Shown here: in pieces, positions 35,511 to 47,265 of the stretch
How the letters are laid out: each line of letters starts with the position of its first letter
How positions within the stretch are numbered: the first letter of the stretch is position 1
NCBI GenBank assembly: GCA_011800155.1
Contig: CM022373.1
Coordinates: forward strand, 2,294,001-2,358,000
Direction: 5' to 3'
DNA: 64,000 nucleotides
Source of the DNA: Flammulina velutipes
Lineage: Eukaryota; Basidiomycota; Agaricomycetes; Agaricales; Physalacriaceae
Made by a program: the position numbers and the translations under genes
The notes under the pieces: model-generated
The model's input: only the letters and a program-made list of their open reading frames with translations
Database searches by the model: none
What the model was told of the DNA's origin: nothing

Positions 35511-37668
35511 ATGTTTGCATACCGCCCTCAACCGACTTATTACTCTCCCCGCGGCAAGTACTTGGCTGCTCTCGAGCAAGCAAAGCAAGCTGAACAAGAA
35601 TACCTTGCCGCAGAAGCGCTTGAACTCGAAGAACTCTCGATTCGTCGCCGTCTACATGAACTCGAACTCCGAAAGCAACGAGTGTCGTACGCACCTCCAA
35701 CGGATCGCTTGTCCTTGCTTCGCCTCCAGCTAGAGGAAGAAGAGCATCGCAAAGCCGCTATTGAGGCCCAGCTTGAAGCGAGACAAGAAGAGGAATACCA
35801 ACGTCTGGCAAGGAAACAAGCTCAAACTGTGCGTCTTCCAATTTTAGTGTCATCAACCTTGCTAACGTGTACACAGCTCTATCGCCCTCAAAGAGCCTAC
35901 GACCATCGTCGGGCACCTCAAGCCGAGGTATGTCTGCTTTCTACCTCTGTATACAACTTCTCATCTTCGTCTCAGCGACCTTCGCCTTCGAGTGCACCTC
36001 TTGAAGATGTCTTGTCGGCTCTCTTTGGCCTCACGTCCAACGAGTCTGACTCACCGCCCAAGCAACCGGCTCCTCAAGTTCAAGAACCATTAGTCGCAGC
36101 AACCGAGAAGATCCTATCATCGTTGTTTGGCACAACAGTCAAAGTCACATCCTCAACTCCAACCTCCACGGCTCCTAGACAGGTATTGTTCATTCAAATT
36201 CTCTACGACGCCCATCCCTCATAAAGTTCCATAGACCGTTCGCTCTGAACAGACCAAGCCAGACAATGGTCTCCAACACCCCGAACACCCCGTTGAGGTT
36301 CTGAACAAGCTTTGCGGAGGGTCATGCCCATGGAAGGCTGGCATATCTCTAGAGTCGAAAGAGGTCAGTGATAGTCGTATCACCAGTTTGAATTAATTGC
36401 TCACTGTCCGACCCAGTCCAAACCTCAGGCTCGTCATGAGAATAACGAGATCCAGGATGTCCTTCAGGCCATATTTGCATCCATTGTCGGTCCCCAGCTG
36501 CACACGCCACCGACCCCCACTCAAGGGCCGTCCTCAAGCACCGATGAGAGGGCTACTTCTGATTCTAAACCAACCTCAACTCCTGCACCGCCCAAGCAGA
36601 CATTGGACGACCTTGCCACCAACCTTCTACAAAGTTTCTTCCGTAACGCAGCCGTTCCTGAGAGACGTACGCCTGCAGCTTCCCCTCACACTGACGTATG
36701 TCTTTTTACTTGTCTCCGTTGCAACGAAAACTGACCTTACCCAGTCTAAACCTGCAGTCGATCCCATCTCATCCCTCAAAGAACAGCTCGAAGCTCGTCT
36801 GAACAACGAACAAACCAACGAAATTAAGGATACGATCCAGGCCATCTTTGCCTCCCTCGCTGAGCCCCAGGCTAATCCTGCACACTCCGCACCCTCGTCC
36901 TCGTCCTCGAAGGGCAAAGCGAAGGCTACAAACATTGTCAATCCCACATCCAAGGATGTCGTGTCCTCGCACCAAGCCGTGCAGAATATCGCCGGCGCCT
37001 TTCGTACTCTTGTCTCAGAATTTACCTTCCCATCGCAACTCGATTTCACCCCACTCCCATCCCCCGCATCCTCTGATACCGAATCCTCATTGGCTTCTCG
37101 ACTTGCATACACTTCTCGGAATGCGCCGTTGCGGTATTACGAGCAGGCACTGAGCCAGTTGCTAACTCAACTGGATGAGGTGGAAAGCTTTGGCAACGAG
37201 GAGTTGAGGAAGGAAAGGAAGGACGTCGTCGACCAGGTCGAGGATGCGCTGGAAGAGTTGGAGAGGGAAGTAGAGGGAAGATGGAAGTCTAGGGCAGCAA
37301 AGGAGAAGAAGGAAAAGGAACAGGTCGAAGGCACACCTTCTACGCCGGCGCTGGACCTGCCCGTCGCTGTTTCTGAGCCGATTGTTTCCTCTGACGCTCC
37401 AATCGTGACTCCCTCGTTTCCTCCCACCTCGGATACCAGCACAAGCCTTGCATCGTTGCCTTCCGTTTCGGACGGTGCGGAACCTGCGTCCTTTCGAGAG
37501 GAGTCTCTAACGGATTCTGTCGTCGTCGAGACTACACTGAACGAGGAAGCTATTGATGTCGAGGCAGCAGAATCCACGGCTGCCTCTTCAGAGACCATCA
37601 AAGGTTATGATGTTGAGTTGAAAGAGGACCCAGAAGCCGGTTCAGATTGGTCTGAAGTTGAAGCATAG
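35511..37668 (+). CDS. BAG-domain protein (predicted Hsp70 cochaperone), copy 2
   Basis: 635 residues from exons 35511-35828, 35877-35927, 35976-36182, 36235-36363, 36417-36695 and 36745-37668. The layout equals copy 1: N-terminal coiled coil (YLAALEQAKQAEQEYLAAEA), a repetitive linker with LFGLTSNESD-like segments, a C-terminal BAG-like helical bundle (AGAFRTLVSEFTF to ELEREVEGRWKSR) and an acidic tail. Most of the last exon is almost unchanged between copies, while the linker has more substitutions. A cytosolic or nuclear nucleotide-exchange role towards Hsp70 is inferred from the domain. No break seen. Confidence 0.88.
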
Positions 37669-37913
37669 AAGCTATGGACGTTACACTACCTCACTTTGTA
37701 TTTGTAGGCATTTGTATAATCTCAATAATCTTCGTTGAAATCAATCGCCTCGCCAGGGACTTCTTACTTCTGATGGTCTAAACATCTCTCGAAAATACGT
37801 CCTCTAGAGATATTGCAGCAACCACATGTAACCTGGAGGCGCATGAATTGGTAAGAACGGAGTGGAAAATCGTATTACTGTAATTACTACTTTTTTCTCA
37901 GTACTTGTTTATA

Positions 37914-39542
37914 TCAATATTCTAAACCGACGCTTCGGTAATACATACGTCGGTCGTAACCTGGCTCGTTCACCTCGTTGGGATCATACTCAATACCATC
38001 CCACTCCACCCAATCAACACTATCCTCCAAATCACAAACCGCATCAGCATGAAGATATGCGCTATCCTCAAGAACCAACTTTTCAAGGCGGGCGTTATGT
38101 GAGTCCCGATACTTCAATACCTTGCGAAGCGCAGAGCAACTGCGGCTTTTCATATCCCCTCCCACGATTGACAATGTTCGCAACTGAGGGAACATCATCT
38201 TCGCCGCTATTCCTTGTTTCGTTTCGTCCTCCTTAGGTCTCAAGGACGAGATAAATGTGCTGTACACGCCGCCGAGAGAGAGGGAGGAGACGTGGGTACA
38301 TCGTTCGCTGAAGAGGTCGAGCTTGTCGATGATCAAGCACTTGCCAGAAAAACGGAGATCCTGGATTTGGTGCATGGACAGTGCCTCGGCTACAGCCAGC
38401 AACGTTTCTCGGAATGTCACGACGTTCCCGTGTCCCGGAGAGTCGTAATCTAGCGATAGACTGACGGACGCAAGTAACGGGTCCGGCGGCCCTTGAATCC
38501 ATCCATGGATGTCCAACGTCTGCGAGACAGGAAGGCGGTGGGTATCCTGAGTGGAGAACTGCCATGTCGTTGGAAGATGGAGGAAGGGTGATGGGGAATT
38601 GGTGCAGCTATTCAGAGCGGCGAGCAAAGGTCCAAAGTCAAAAATGGGGTACGAAGACGCCTGCATGTGAAGGGTGATAAGAATGGAGGATGGGACGGTG
38701 ATGGAAAATAAAAGATGGACGAAAGCGTTAGGTGGTTCCGTGGAAGAGGTGAGGCTTAATTTGTTGAGCTTGGAGAGGATGATGGGACATGAACTGCGCG
38801 AGGGTGGAGTATCGATATCACCCAGTACATGAAGCAGGACCAACGATTCTAGTAGCGGGGTATGCCTTAGCAGGTTTGTGATTTGGGCTACCGTCGCGCA
38901 TTCATATCCAAGGAAAAGGGAAGTCAAATTCTTGACCGGCATGTCCCATAGCATGGCACACTGAAAGAGCCTGATATGCTGTAACTGCGGGGAATGTGAC
39001 CCCAGCAGGCCAGAGGGAAGAGTCAAGTGTACTGATGAATCCTTGTCCGTGGTAGATATATCGAGGGAGCGTAGGTGAGGAGTTGGTTCAATAAGCATTT
39101 TGACGGCGGCGGCGACATCTGTCGCGTCTCCAGATAGAGTAAGGTTCTCTATACGGGACGAGTTGGCCAACGCGTCGAACATGACTTGACGCGTCTCCGG
39201 TGTAGCACGGTAAAAGCGCGCGGAAATGCAGAGAGGCGCGTCTTTCGAACGTTTGAGCATTTCGCGCGACCATTCTGGAGAAAGATGGAAGTTGATGTCG
39301 GTCCACAGCGACGAGCAAGAGAGGGCTGCGAATCTGACTCTATGGCACGTCTGAGAAACATGGAACCAGTGCCAGCGTTGTCCTCCGGAATGGTGGACGT
39401 ATCCAAAGCAACGGCATAGTCTCAAAACTTCGCAAAGCAGTTCGACTGGAAGGCGACATAATGCTGATGCTGCATTGCGTCTAATTTTGAGGGAACAAAT
39501 GGCATGTTCATGGAGAGAAATGTTGGCGTCAATTTCCTCCAT
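37914..39542 (-). CDS. F-box/LRR protein
   Basis: A 542-residue frame starting MEEIDANISLHEHAICSLK, a common agaricomycete lead-in, followed by the F-box-like ALCRLPVELLCEVLRLC and FHVSQTCHRVRFAALSC. LRR-like segments fill the rest (LRSLDISTTDKDSSVHLTLP, LQHIRLFQ, LESLVLLH). Predicted SCF substrate adaptor. It belongs to a different F-box subfamily from the three genes that follow and has no copy in the other arm. A short upstream exon beginning further 5' is possible, because the preceding bases on this strand encode a LTELEQSLAEW-like peptide in another frame. Confidence 0.82.
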   Translation of the reverse strand: MEEIDANISLHEHAICSLKIRRNAASALCRLPVELLCEVLRLCRCFGYVHHSGGQRWHWFHVSQTCHRVRFAALSCSSLWTDINFHLSPEWSREMLKRSKDAPLCISARFYRATPETRQVMFDALANSSRIENLTLSGDATDVAAAVKMLIEPTPHLRSLDISTTDKDSSVHLTLPSGLLGSHSPQLQHIRLFQCAMLWDMPVKNLTSLFLGYECATVAQITNLLRHTPLLESLVLLHVLGDIDTPPSRSSCPIILSKLNKLSLTSSTEPPNAFVHLLFSITVPSSILITLHMQASSYPIFDFGPLLAALNSCTNSPSPFLHLPTTWQFSTQDTHRLPVSQTLDIHGWIQGPPDPLLASVSLSLDYDSPGHGNVVTFRETLLAVAEALSMHQIQDLRFSGKCLIIDKLDLFSERCTHVSSLSLGGVYSTFISSLRPKEDETKQGIAAKMMFPQLRTLSIVGGDMKSRSCSALRKVLKYRDSHNARLEKLVLEDSAYLHADAVCDLEDSVDWVEWDGIEYDPNEVNEPGYDRRMYYRSVGLEY

Positions 39543-39781
39543 TCCGCAAGACTTTGTTCCAATTCAGTCAGACGAAAATGCTTTGAAAAATGTCTTACTT
39601 AGTCAACGAATGGAACTAGAAATGTATTGGAGCTGAGCCGTAGAGTCTATGTTTCCAGCATGATGGGTTGAAGAAGAGTGCTCGGTTCACTCGGGCCGCA
39701 CTGTTTGAATTCCCTTCCATCGCGTATTGCAGTCGAGGATAGTAGATATAGAGTATCGATTATTGTTGTTCAAAGGAAGGC

Positions 39782-41146
39782 CTAAAGATGTTCATTTTCC
39801 CAACCAAAGCTCATTTTGATAGCAACGTCGGGCAACACGTCCTTCACTGATTTCTCTATGGCCTCCTTCATCTCTGATGTGGGTACGTCGTCCAGCATGA
39901 GTAGCACATGTACAGTTGAGAGAGAAGGAAAACGATGGGACATTGCTTGACCTAGTGCTTTCCAGTTTCGAAACAGGTCTATAACCGGGGTTTCGTCCAC
40001 CCAAAGCTCCAGGCCGATGCGGGTGAGCAGAGGGCATGACGCCGACGAGAGGCTCATAAGCATTGACGCAATGGCATCCATCTCTGCTGGTTTGGTTCCG
40101 GCGACATTTAGAATGTTACTAATCGACACGTCTCGCAATCCTGGTAGATTGAGACCTGGGGGGATGTAGACTATCAAATCATCAGTACTTATGCTGACGA
40201 TGGATGAAATCTGCATACCTGAGTCTACCAAGTCGGAAGACAGTACCAACTCCTCTAAAGTATCAGATACGCCTTCCAAAACACGTATGAATCCCTCCAT
40301 GGGAGTTGTGTTGTACAGTTCAATCTTGCGGAGCGGTGAATGCGACAATGCGCCTCCAAGCCAATTCATACTGTTCGTGTCTATCAGTCTCAACACCTGG
40401 AGGTTGTACATTTGGCCAGAAAATGGGACATGGTCGTCGCCAGCAGGCGGAAGCGTCAATTCAGCGGTCCATGTCAGGTCTTGGGCTTCCGCGAAGATGT
40501 CCAGGATCATCCTGGCGTCATCGATAGCAAGTGTAGCGCAGGCAATGGATACATCTATCGCTGTGGGGAATGACCGGAGGAAGCGTTCTGTGGCAGGAGT
40601 GAAGGGGACGTTGCGAGGTTCGACGGATGGGAATGTGCAGCTGAATTGAAAGCTGTGGACATATGGCATAGTCGGGATTGCTGGGATGTCTGTGAATACC
40701 ACGTCCCTTTCCGCCCTGATTGTGTTCATAATTCGGCGCCCTTCTAAACGAAATTCTTCGGACTCGGAACGTCGACCATTATCGTCTTTGGGAAACCTAG
40801 CGTCCAAAGCTTTCATCGCATGCCTTGCCTTGCGTCTCCCAGGAGCGTATACGACGTGCTTCACGTACTGAAGTACGTGAGGCATGTATTCGGCGAGAGT
40901 GTTCCAACGCACGAAGTCACTCTTTGAGCAGAAATCCGCTGTAGAAAAGAGATATCGCAGAGAGACTGCACGCCAAGCCTTGGAGACGCGTGAGATGTTG
41001 CGAATGGATTGGAAGTCGTAGTCGTTTTGGTAGATGATCCTATCTATTAATTCCAGTGGTAGGTTGCTGATATCACCTGAGTGAAAATAAGTAATAGCGA
41101 CGTGGCGTAGAGGATCTTCTTTACCACGGGGTCGAATTGCCAGCAT
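39782..41146 (-). CDS. F-box protein, array copy a
   Basis: Paralogue of 8127-9485. By analogy, exon 1 is 41146-41125 (MLAIRPRG) and intron 1 is 41124-41077 (48 nt, open in frame). Exon 2 starts with DISNLPLELIDRII, and a second 48 nt intron follows the DLVDS segment. Both introns are multiples of three without stops, so the unspliced frame reads through; the spliced form is preferred because the paralogues have the same junctions. F-box-like region: ISRVSKAWRAVSLRYLF. LRR-like repeats follow. Predicted SCF adaptor. Confidence 0.82.
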   Translation of the reverse strand: MLAIRPRGKEDPLRHVAITYFHSGDISNLPLELIDRIIYQNDYDFQSIRNISRVSKAWRAVSLRYLFSTADFCSKSDFVRWNTLAEYMPHVLQYVKHVVYAPGRRKARHAMKALDARFPKDDNGRRSESEEFRLEGRRIMNTIRAERDVVFTDIPAIPTMPYVHSFQFSCTFPSVEPRNVPFTPATERFLRSFPTAIDVSIACATLAIDDARMILDIFAEAQDLTWTAELTLPPAGDDHVPFSGQMYNLQVLRLIDTNSMNWLGGALSHSPLRKIELYNTTPMEGFIRVLEGVSDTLEELVLSSDLVDSGMQISSIVSISTDDLIVYIPPGLNLPGLRDVSISNILNVAGTKPAEMDAIASMLMSLSSASCPLLTRIGLELWVDETPVIDLFRNWKALGQAMSHRFPSLSTVHVLLMLDDVPTSEMKEAIEKSVKDVLPDVAIKMSFGWENEHL

Positions 41147-41549
41147 GGAAGTTCAGAAGAAATCTCGACACTACAAATGATCTGAAAGGTGAAGTGTCGG
41201 GCAGATATTGTGTTGGTAGGCATGATGCACCTACTTAATGTTGATGCTAAGTACGAGCCAACATGGAAGTACGAGTTGAATGGATTGATCGGCGAAGGCC
41301 CGGTCCGGTCCTCAACTGTGGCGTAACGTAAGATTTATAGATTAAAATTCCGATATACACCTCTATCGTCACTCTCTAACCTAGCTAGAAGTCAGGTGTT
41401 TGATCGACTAATGCATTTGAATTCAAGAATTACAAGCCACTACTATGCACCCATCAACGTGCAAATGGAACAACGTAACTTGAAGGGAGACCTACGACCG
41501 AGCCAGCTGGGTATGTACCCCAGCAGAGAGTCGTAGCCTAGAAGCTGAC
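41147..41549. other. Intergenic in the F-box array
   Basis: 403 bp with no recognisable gene; the promoter of copy a and the 3' flank of copy b. Confidence 0.4.
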
Positions 41550-42944
41550 CTAAATCACAATGAGACTAGTTCCCCAAAGAAAATCCATCTTCGACGCAAT
41601 ATCGGGCATCCTGTCTTTCATCGACTTCTGCAGAGCTTCCTTCTCTTCTGACCCCCATGGAACATCTATTTTAAAAAACAGACGAACAGTAGTGAGAGAA
41701 GGAAAATTACAGGCCATTGTGCGGGCGAGCCCTTTCCAATTAGCAAACAGGTCTCCAGACAGTGGGACCGTAAAGCCTATGTCCCTGAACCAAAACTCGA
41801 GACAGATGTGGCTGAGGACAGGACAGGATGCTGATGAGAGATCCGTGAGCAGTGAAGCGACTGAACTCATCTCCGTCTGCGAATTCTGGAGAGGATCCTG
41901 GAAAATATGATCCACCGTCACGGTTCGCAATACAGGTAGGTCGATATTGGAGGTAACGTGGGCTTCAAAGATTATCAGCATAGTAAGAGCGCATTGTATG
42001 ACAGACATACGTACTGGAACTCGTCATGTCGGAGGACAGTAGCAGCCCCTCCAATGTGGGAGAGGCACCCTTTAAAAGTTGCTCGAATTCTTTGGTACCA
42101 GAAAGGGGAGTTGAACGAAGTTCAATCTCGCGCAGTGGCGAATTCGCCAAAGCCGCCCCAAGCCAACGAAGATATGGCATGCTGCTGTAGCCTATTAGCC
42201 TCAAGGTTTGGAGGCGTGGTAACTGTCCAGAAAATGGGACATGCTCTGTACCAGGAGGCGGATAGGCTATGCCATTTTCCCACCTCAAAGAATGAACCCC
42301 TGCAAAAGCATCGAGAACCATCCGGGCGTCGTCCATAGAAAGCTCAGCGCATGAGAAGGATATATCTGTTGTCGAAGGGAATGAACGAAAGAAGTGCTCC
42401 GTGGAAGGAGTGAAGTCGAAGTAACCGGGCCAGAAGACCCAGTGAAAGCTGGAGACAGATGGCATGGTCGGAATTGTTGGGATATCTGTTGGAGATAGGT
42501 CTGCCGCCCATCTAGCTTCATCGATGGCATTGTTCCGTGCTTCAAAATATCCATTCGGACGAGTTCCGCCATCGCTCATCGGATACATGATGTCCAGAGC
42601 AGCGATTGCACGTTTAACATCATATTTTCCGGGAGCGAATATGACGCGTTGAACGTGTGCGAGGACTTCAGGCAAGAACTCTGCGATAGTGTTCCAACGC
42701 GCAAAGTCATTCTGAGTACAAAACTCTGCGAAGGAAAAGAGGTATCGCAGAGACACTGTGCGCCAAGTTTTGGAGACATATGAAGCGTTGTGAATGGACG
42801 ACAAATCGTCTTTGTTGTGGGAAATGATTTGGTCCAGTAGTTCCACCGGTACATTGTCAATGTCACCTAAATTAACAATGAGCGAGGCGCAGTACTAGTG
42901 ACGTCTAGAGGACAACTTTTACCGTAATGTCCAATGGCTAACAT
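41550..42944 (-). CDS. F-box protein, array copy b
   Basis: Paralogue of the neighbouring F-box genes. Exon 1 is 42944-42923 (MLAIGHYG), intron 42922-42867, and exon 2 starts at 42866 with DIDNVPVELLDQII. Another intron follows the SSDMTSSS segment and the last exon ends at 41550. F-box-like region: ASYVSKTWRTVSLRYLF. LRR-like remainder, for example LQTLRLIGYSSMPYLRWLG. Unlike copy a, intron 1 would introduce a stop if retained. Predicted SCF adaptor, substrate unknown. Confidence 0.82.
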
Positions 42945-43251
42945 GATGGTTCAGAAGAAACGTCGACGTGGCTGGAAAGTCAACCCTCGCGATTGGTTCG
43001 TGTCCACTTAATAGCCTCCGGGTATCTGCGGTGTTGCGCTTATTGTCATTTGACGAGGTGATATTTAGGAAGGGAGCGGTGGCTGTAGGGGGTAGTGCTG
43101 CTCAATATTGATAACAATGTCAAAGACACCGAGTCTGCAATTTAGTAACGACCCTTTGGAAAACTGCTACTTGTACAAATACCTCGAGCAGAAACGATCC
43201 GCCATCCTGCCGTGAGATGTGAAGCGTCCACCAGGCTGTTTACATACTGTA
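42945..43251. other. Intergenic in the F-box array
   Basis: 307 bp between array copies b and c; no gene seen. Confidence 0.4.
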
Positions 43252-44635
43252 TTATTTTCGTCTCCACGAAACAGTGATCTTGGAAGCAAGATCAGGCATT
43301 CCGTCCTTCACTGAGTTCACCACGACTTCCTGCCAGTGCTCCTCCGATGCTGGTACGACTTCCAACAGGAACACGATATGGAAATCTCTGAAAGAAGGGA
43401 GACGACGAGAGATTGTGTGAGCGAGCGCTTTCCAGCTAGAAAACAAATCTCCGATCGGGTTGTCGTCCACACAAAATTGTAGGTCGATGAAGCTGAGCAA
43501 CGGGCAGGACGCCGATTCACAGAGGCTTGTGAGCATTGAGGCGATCCCGTCCATCTCTCCCTGCTCACTTCCGCGGACTTGGAGAGGGTACCAGATGGAT
43601 TCAATCCTCACACTTCGCAGAACACCTAAATTCAAGTTGAGATTGGGGGTCACGCGGACTAAAAGTTATCAGTCGGAGATGTACTTGATCAATAGTTGAA
43701 CGAAATAATACGTACCGCGGTCCACCAAGTCGGAAGTCAACTCCAGTTCAATCAGTGTGTCAGAGGCGCCTTTCAAAACCCGCATGAGTCCTTCAATAGA
43801 AATGGGAGTTGTGTGATATAGGCAGATCCTGCGGAGCGGCGAATCGACCAATGCACGTCCAAGCCAATCGAGAAGTGGCGCATCGCTTCCGCCCCACAAC
43901 CTCAGCTCCTGAAGGTCGGATAGATGGCCTAAGAACGGGGCATACACCTCCCCAGGAGGCGGCATCCTCAAACCATTCTTCCACGTGAGAATTTTTGTTG
44001 ACGCGAACGCGTTCAAGATCATATGGGCATCGTCGATGGAAAGTGCGACGGAAGATATGGAGACCTCGGTCACAGCAGGAAATGCGCGAAAGAAACGCTC
44101 CATAGTAGGAGAAAACTGGACAGCTCCGGGTTCAAGATACGGGGGCGTGGACCAGACAAAGCGGGAGACAGACGGCATAGTTGGGATATCAGGGAGGATC
44201 GCTGGCAGAGTGACCGTGGCTTCTCTGCCCTGTCTGAATATTTCCACGAATGCGGCATAATATTCAGGGGTGCCTGCGGTAAATTTGGCATTCAAAGCGT
44301 TCATCGTACGCCTTTCCTCACGCATGCCAGGTGCGTACGTGGCCTTTGAAACGTATGTGAGGACATGAGGCATAGACTCCGCGATGGTGTTCCAACGGAG
44401 ACAGTCACTCTCCGAGCAAAACTCTGCCGTGGAAAAGAGATATCGCAGAGACACTGCGCGCCACGCCTTGGAGACGAGCGAAGTGCTGCGAATGGACTGA
44501 AGATCGTGGTTGTTCTCATGGATGATCTGGTCCAGTAGTTCCGGCGGTAGATTGTCTATATCACCTAGATCAACATGAGCAATGGCTCTGTAACGTAGAA
44601 GATGAACTGTTACCATTATGTTGAGTGGCCATCAT
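43252..44635 (-). CDS. F-box protein, arm 2 counterpart of 8127-9485
   Basis: Closest relative of the arm 1 F-box gene in sequence and position (next to the zinc-cluster gene). Exon 1 is 44635-44614 (MMATQHNG), intron 44613-44565 (49 nt), and exon 2 starts at 44564 with DIDNLPPELLDQII. After the DLVDR segment a further intron leads to a last exon starting VRVTPNLNLNLGVLRS. F-box-like region SLVSKAWRAVSLRYLF. An ATG overlapping the first donor (44616) is kept in both arms and would restore frame if the intron were retained. Confidence 0.86.
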
Positions 44636-44822
44636 GGCGGTTTAGCAGAAAGCTCTGCGTAATATCCGGACCTGTCATCCAAACCTTGCTACGTATGTCC
44701 ACCCAATCGCCGCCTAGTGACCGGGTATCTGCGGTTCAGAACAAGATTATGATCAGCAAAAGGTCAGTAACATAAGGAATAGTGGAGTTTAGAAGGAACC
44801 GCAACGGTAAAATGTCTGCATT

Positions 44823-47018
44823 CTAGTAGTCAAAGACATTCGTCAGAAACTCTTGCCACGGCCGACCGTCTAAATACTCCCAGTCAAATGTTTCCCCCGG
44901 GCCACCGCCCACGAAGGCGTCAAGATCTAGTGTTGCCTGTTCAAGCCGCAAATCAGAATCTCCCGCTTTGCGTTTATGAGTCTCCTCAGATTCCACGTTC
45001 TTTTTGCTCAACAGCTCGAAAACCTCCCTGATCACATCACTACATAGAGTTTGTCAGTCTAGTTTACTTCACTGTTCAAAACCGGACTTACTAGTAACGA
45101 CCAGCTACTTGCCAACGTCCTTCATGCTCAGCAAGTATCTCCAACGACTGTCGTACGTCGTCAAGATCTCGCGGTGTCGAGAACGTCCCGTCCGCAGCAT
45201 TGAGAAGTAGGACTATAGATGAGTGAAGAATAGAGGCTAACATGCTCGGCAATGGCACCCCGCCAAACTCGCGATGGTGCACCTGCAGTACATGCGAACA
45301 CGCGCGAGCCGCGTTGGCGCAGATGACGATGCTAGAAATGCTGCTTTTGACGCGGATGAAAGGGCGGTGGACTTGAATTTGAACCCAGTAAAATGTGCTG
45401 TAGAGTAGCGCGGACGAATCAGATGGAAGATGCGGATCCCAGCGTACTGCAAGTTGTTAGCTCAAGAACTCGACGAGAGAAAAAACTCACAGTGGTCTGG
45501 GATGGCTTCAAGCCATTTATTGAGGGCTGAATCAAGAACCACAGCGACGTTGTGGTCCCATTCGACAGTGGAAAGAGAATCCCAAAATTCTGCTCGCCGG
45601 ACAGAATATATCGTCTGCTGTGCAAAACTATAGATATCCATGAGTTTCAAAAACAAGACCCAGGCGGTGACCTTTGCCGGAACACCAGCAGGCTGTTTCC
45701 AGTGATCAATAGGATCCGCAAGGAGCTCCCCAGGCCAGCAGTCGTCATCCACTTCCAGAGGGTAGTCGGAATCGAACCTATCATTCACTTGAGTATGGTG
45801 TTTCTGGATGCTGGTTGTCAACCTACTGGTCAGAATTGGTACATCTGGCTCGACCAAACAGGGAGCTGACATAGGCATCCATGGTGACTACAGCCCACCA
45901 CGCTCTGTTCAACGATTCGTCGTGAGTCGACCATGAACCAGTTCCACGTATCAGTCGATGAGCACCCATATCCTGAGCCAGGCGGACACCCATACCAGCG
46001 TATAACCAGCATTCGTCTGCAACGGATTGTCCATAGATGTAGAGGATCATCAGAGGAAACAACTGGAGGTCCCAAAGTGTCGGGGGAGAAGCGTGGCCAC
46101 TTGTTGGGTCAAAGGGGCGTATCTGGGAGTACCATTCCCAACCTGCGCGGTGATCATCGCTAATTCTGTGATCGGTTGAGGAACGAGCGCTCAGAGCGCA
46201 GACTGCGAGAACGACGGAGCCAAATTGACGCGACTCAAAATGAAGTCCCTGAGCAATGTTGCGGCGGAATGTCGGCCCATGAATTATGGACATTGATACG
46301 TTCGTCATATCCAGATAGAGGGTTACAAGATCATCCAAAAGATCGGAGGAGGGAAATATGAGGGGTGGAAGGAGTGGGCGGGGTACAGATTGCCATGTAG
46401 GTGGCGTCCAGAACTGCCGACGACGTAGGCTATGAGTGGGATTCAGTTTATTCTTCAGGTCAAATGCGGATTCAATGAATTTGACGTCGTTGGCGGCACC
46501 GTAGCGCCTATGTCGATCTTCAGAAAGAGACAGATTGGCCATTGGCTCCTCCATTGTCTCCAGTTGCAATGCGAGCTTTGATTCCAACTCCCGCGCATAA
46601 CGAGCTAATCCGCGAAGGAGGGCTTGAACAACTCCGGGGTTTTTGGGTGTACTGTAAGGGGCCGTCTCTGAAAGAATAGCGGCAATGTGCGTTTGAATAT
46701 CTCCAATGTCGGAGCTCGTAGCGAGTTTCTGAGGAACGCCTCCATTCTACTTACGAAGATTGATAATTTGGTCATGTCGGTTGCATGTCACGAACATACC
46801 TTTCGAGACCGGGCAGCAACATGGGTGCACTCTGTGTTGTATGCCACACAGTTCGAACATTTATTGTCCGGCTTCTCAGAGCTGTCGCCTATAGTCGTGA
46901 TTAGTCGACGGAGTATGAGTTCGTTGCGAGTCATACATTTAATTTTGCGGTCGCGGCAATGGTCGCATGCGCCGTAAAGCCTTCGCTTTTTTATTCCTAA
47001 AAATTGAGAGGTCTCCAT
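44823..47018 (-). CDS. Zn(II)2Cys6 transcription factor with fungal_trans domain, copy 2
   Basis: Close paralogue of 5736-7924, in opposite orientation. Start at 47018 (METSQFLGIKKRRLYGACDH). The zinc cluster is again split by intron 1: ACDHCRDRKIKC, then KCSNCVAYNTEC. All five introns are at the same places as in copy 1 and none breaks the frame. The middle region (IHGPTFRRNIAQGLHFES, AGMGVRLAQDMGAH) and the acidic C-terminus (FDWEYLDGRPWQEFLTNVFD) are conserved. A short deletion removes a few residues after YIYGQSV relative to copy 1. Homology with the other arm continues about 100 bp upstream of the start. Confidence 0.92.
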
Positions 47019-47265
47019 GTATGGCGCAAACGTCGTTGCTCGTCCAACTGCGCAACGCCGAGGCAGTGAAGCATGAATAATAAGACATGGATGTAAGAAG
47101 CCACGGGTGGATTTCGGACCGGGACCGGCCTCTACTCAGCGCCCCACTCCTCTTTCCTCGACGTCCACCACATCGTCGAGCACAGTGAGTGCGCCGGGCA
47201 GCACAGCGAGTACGACATCCTATTTCTTCCGATAACGACAGACTACGACCGCTCAGCCTATTGCC

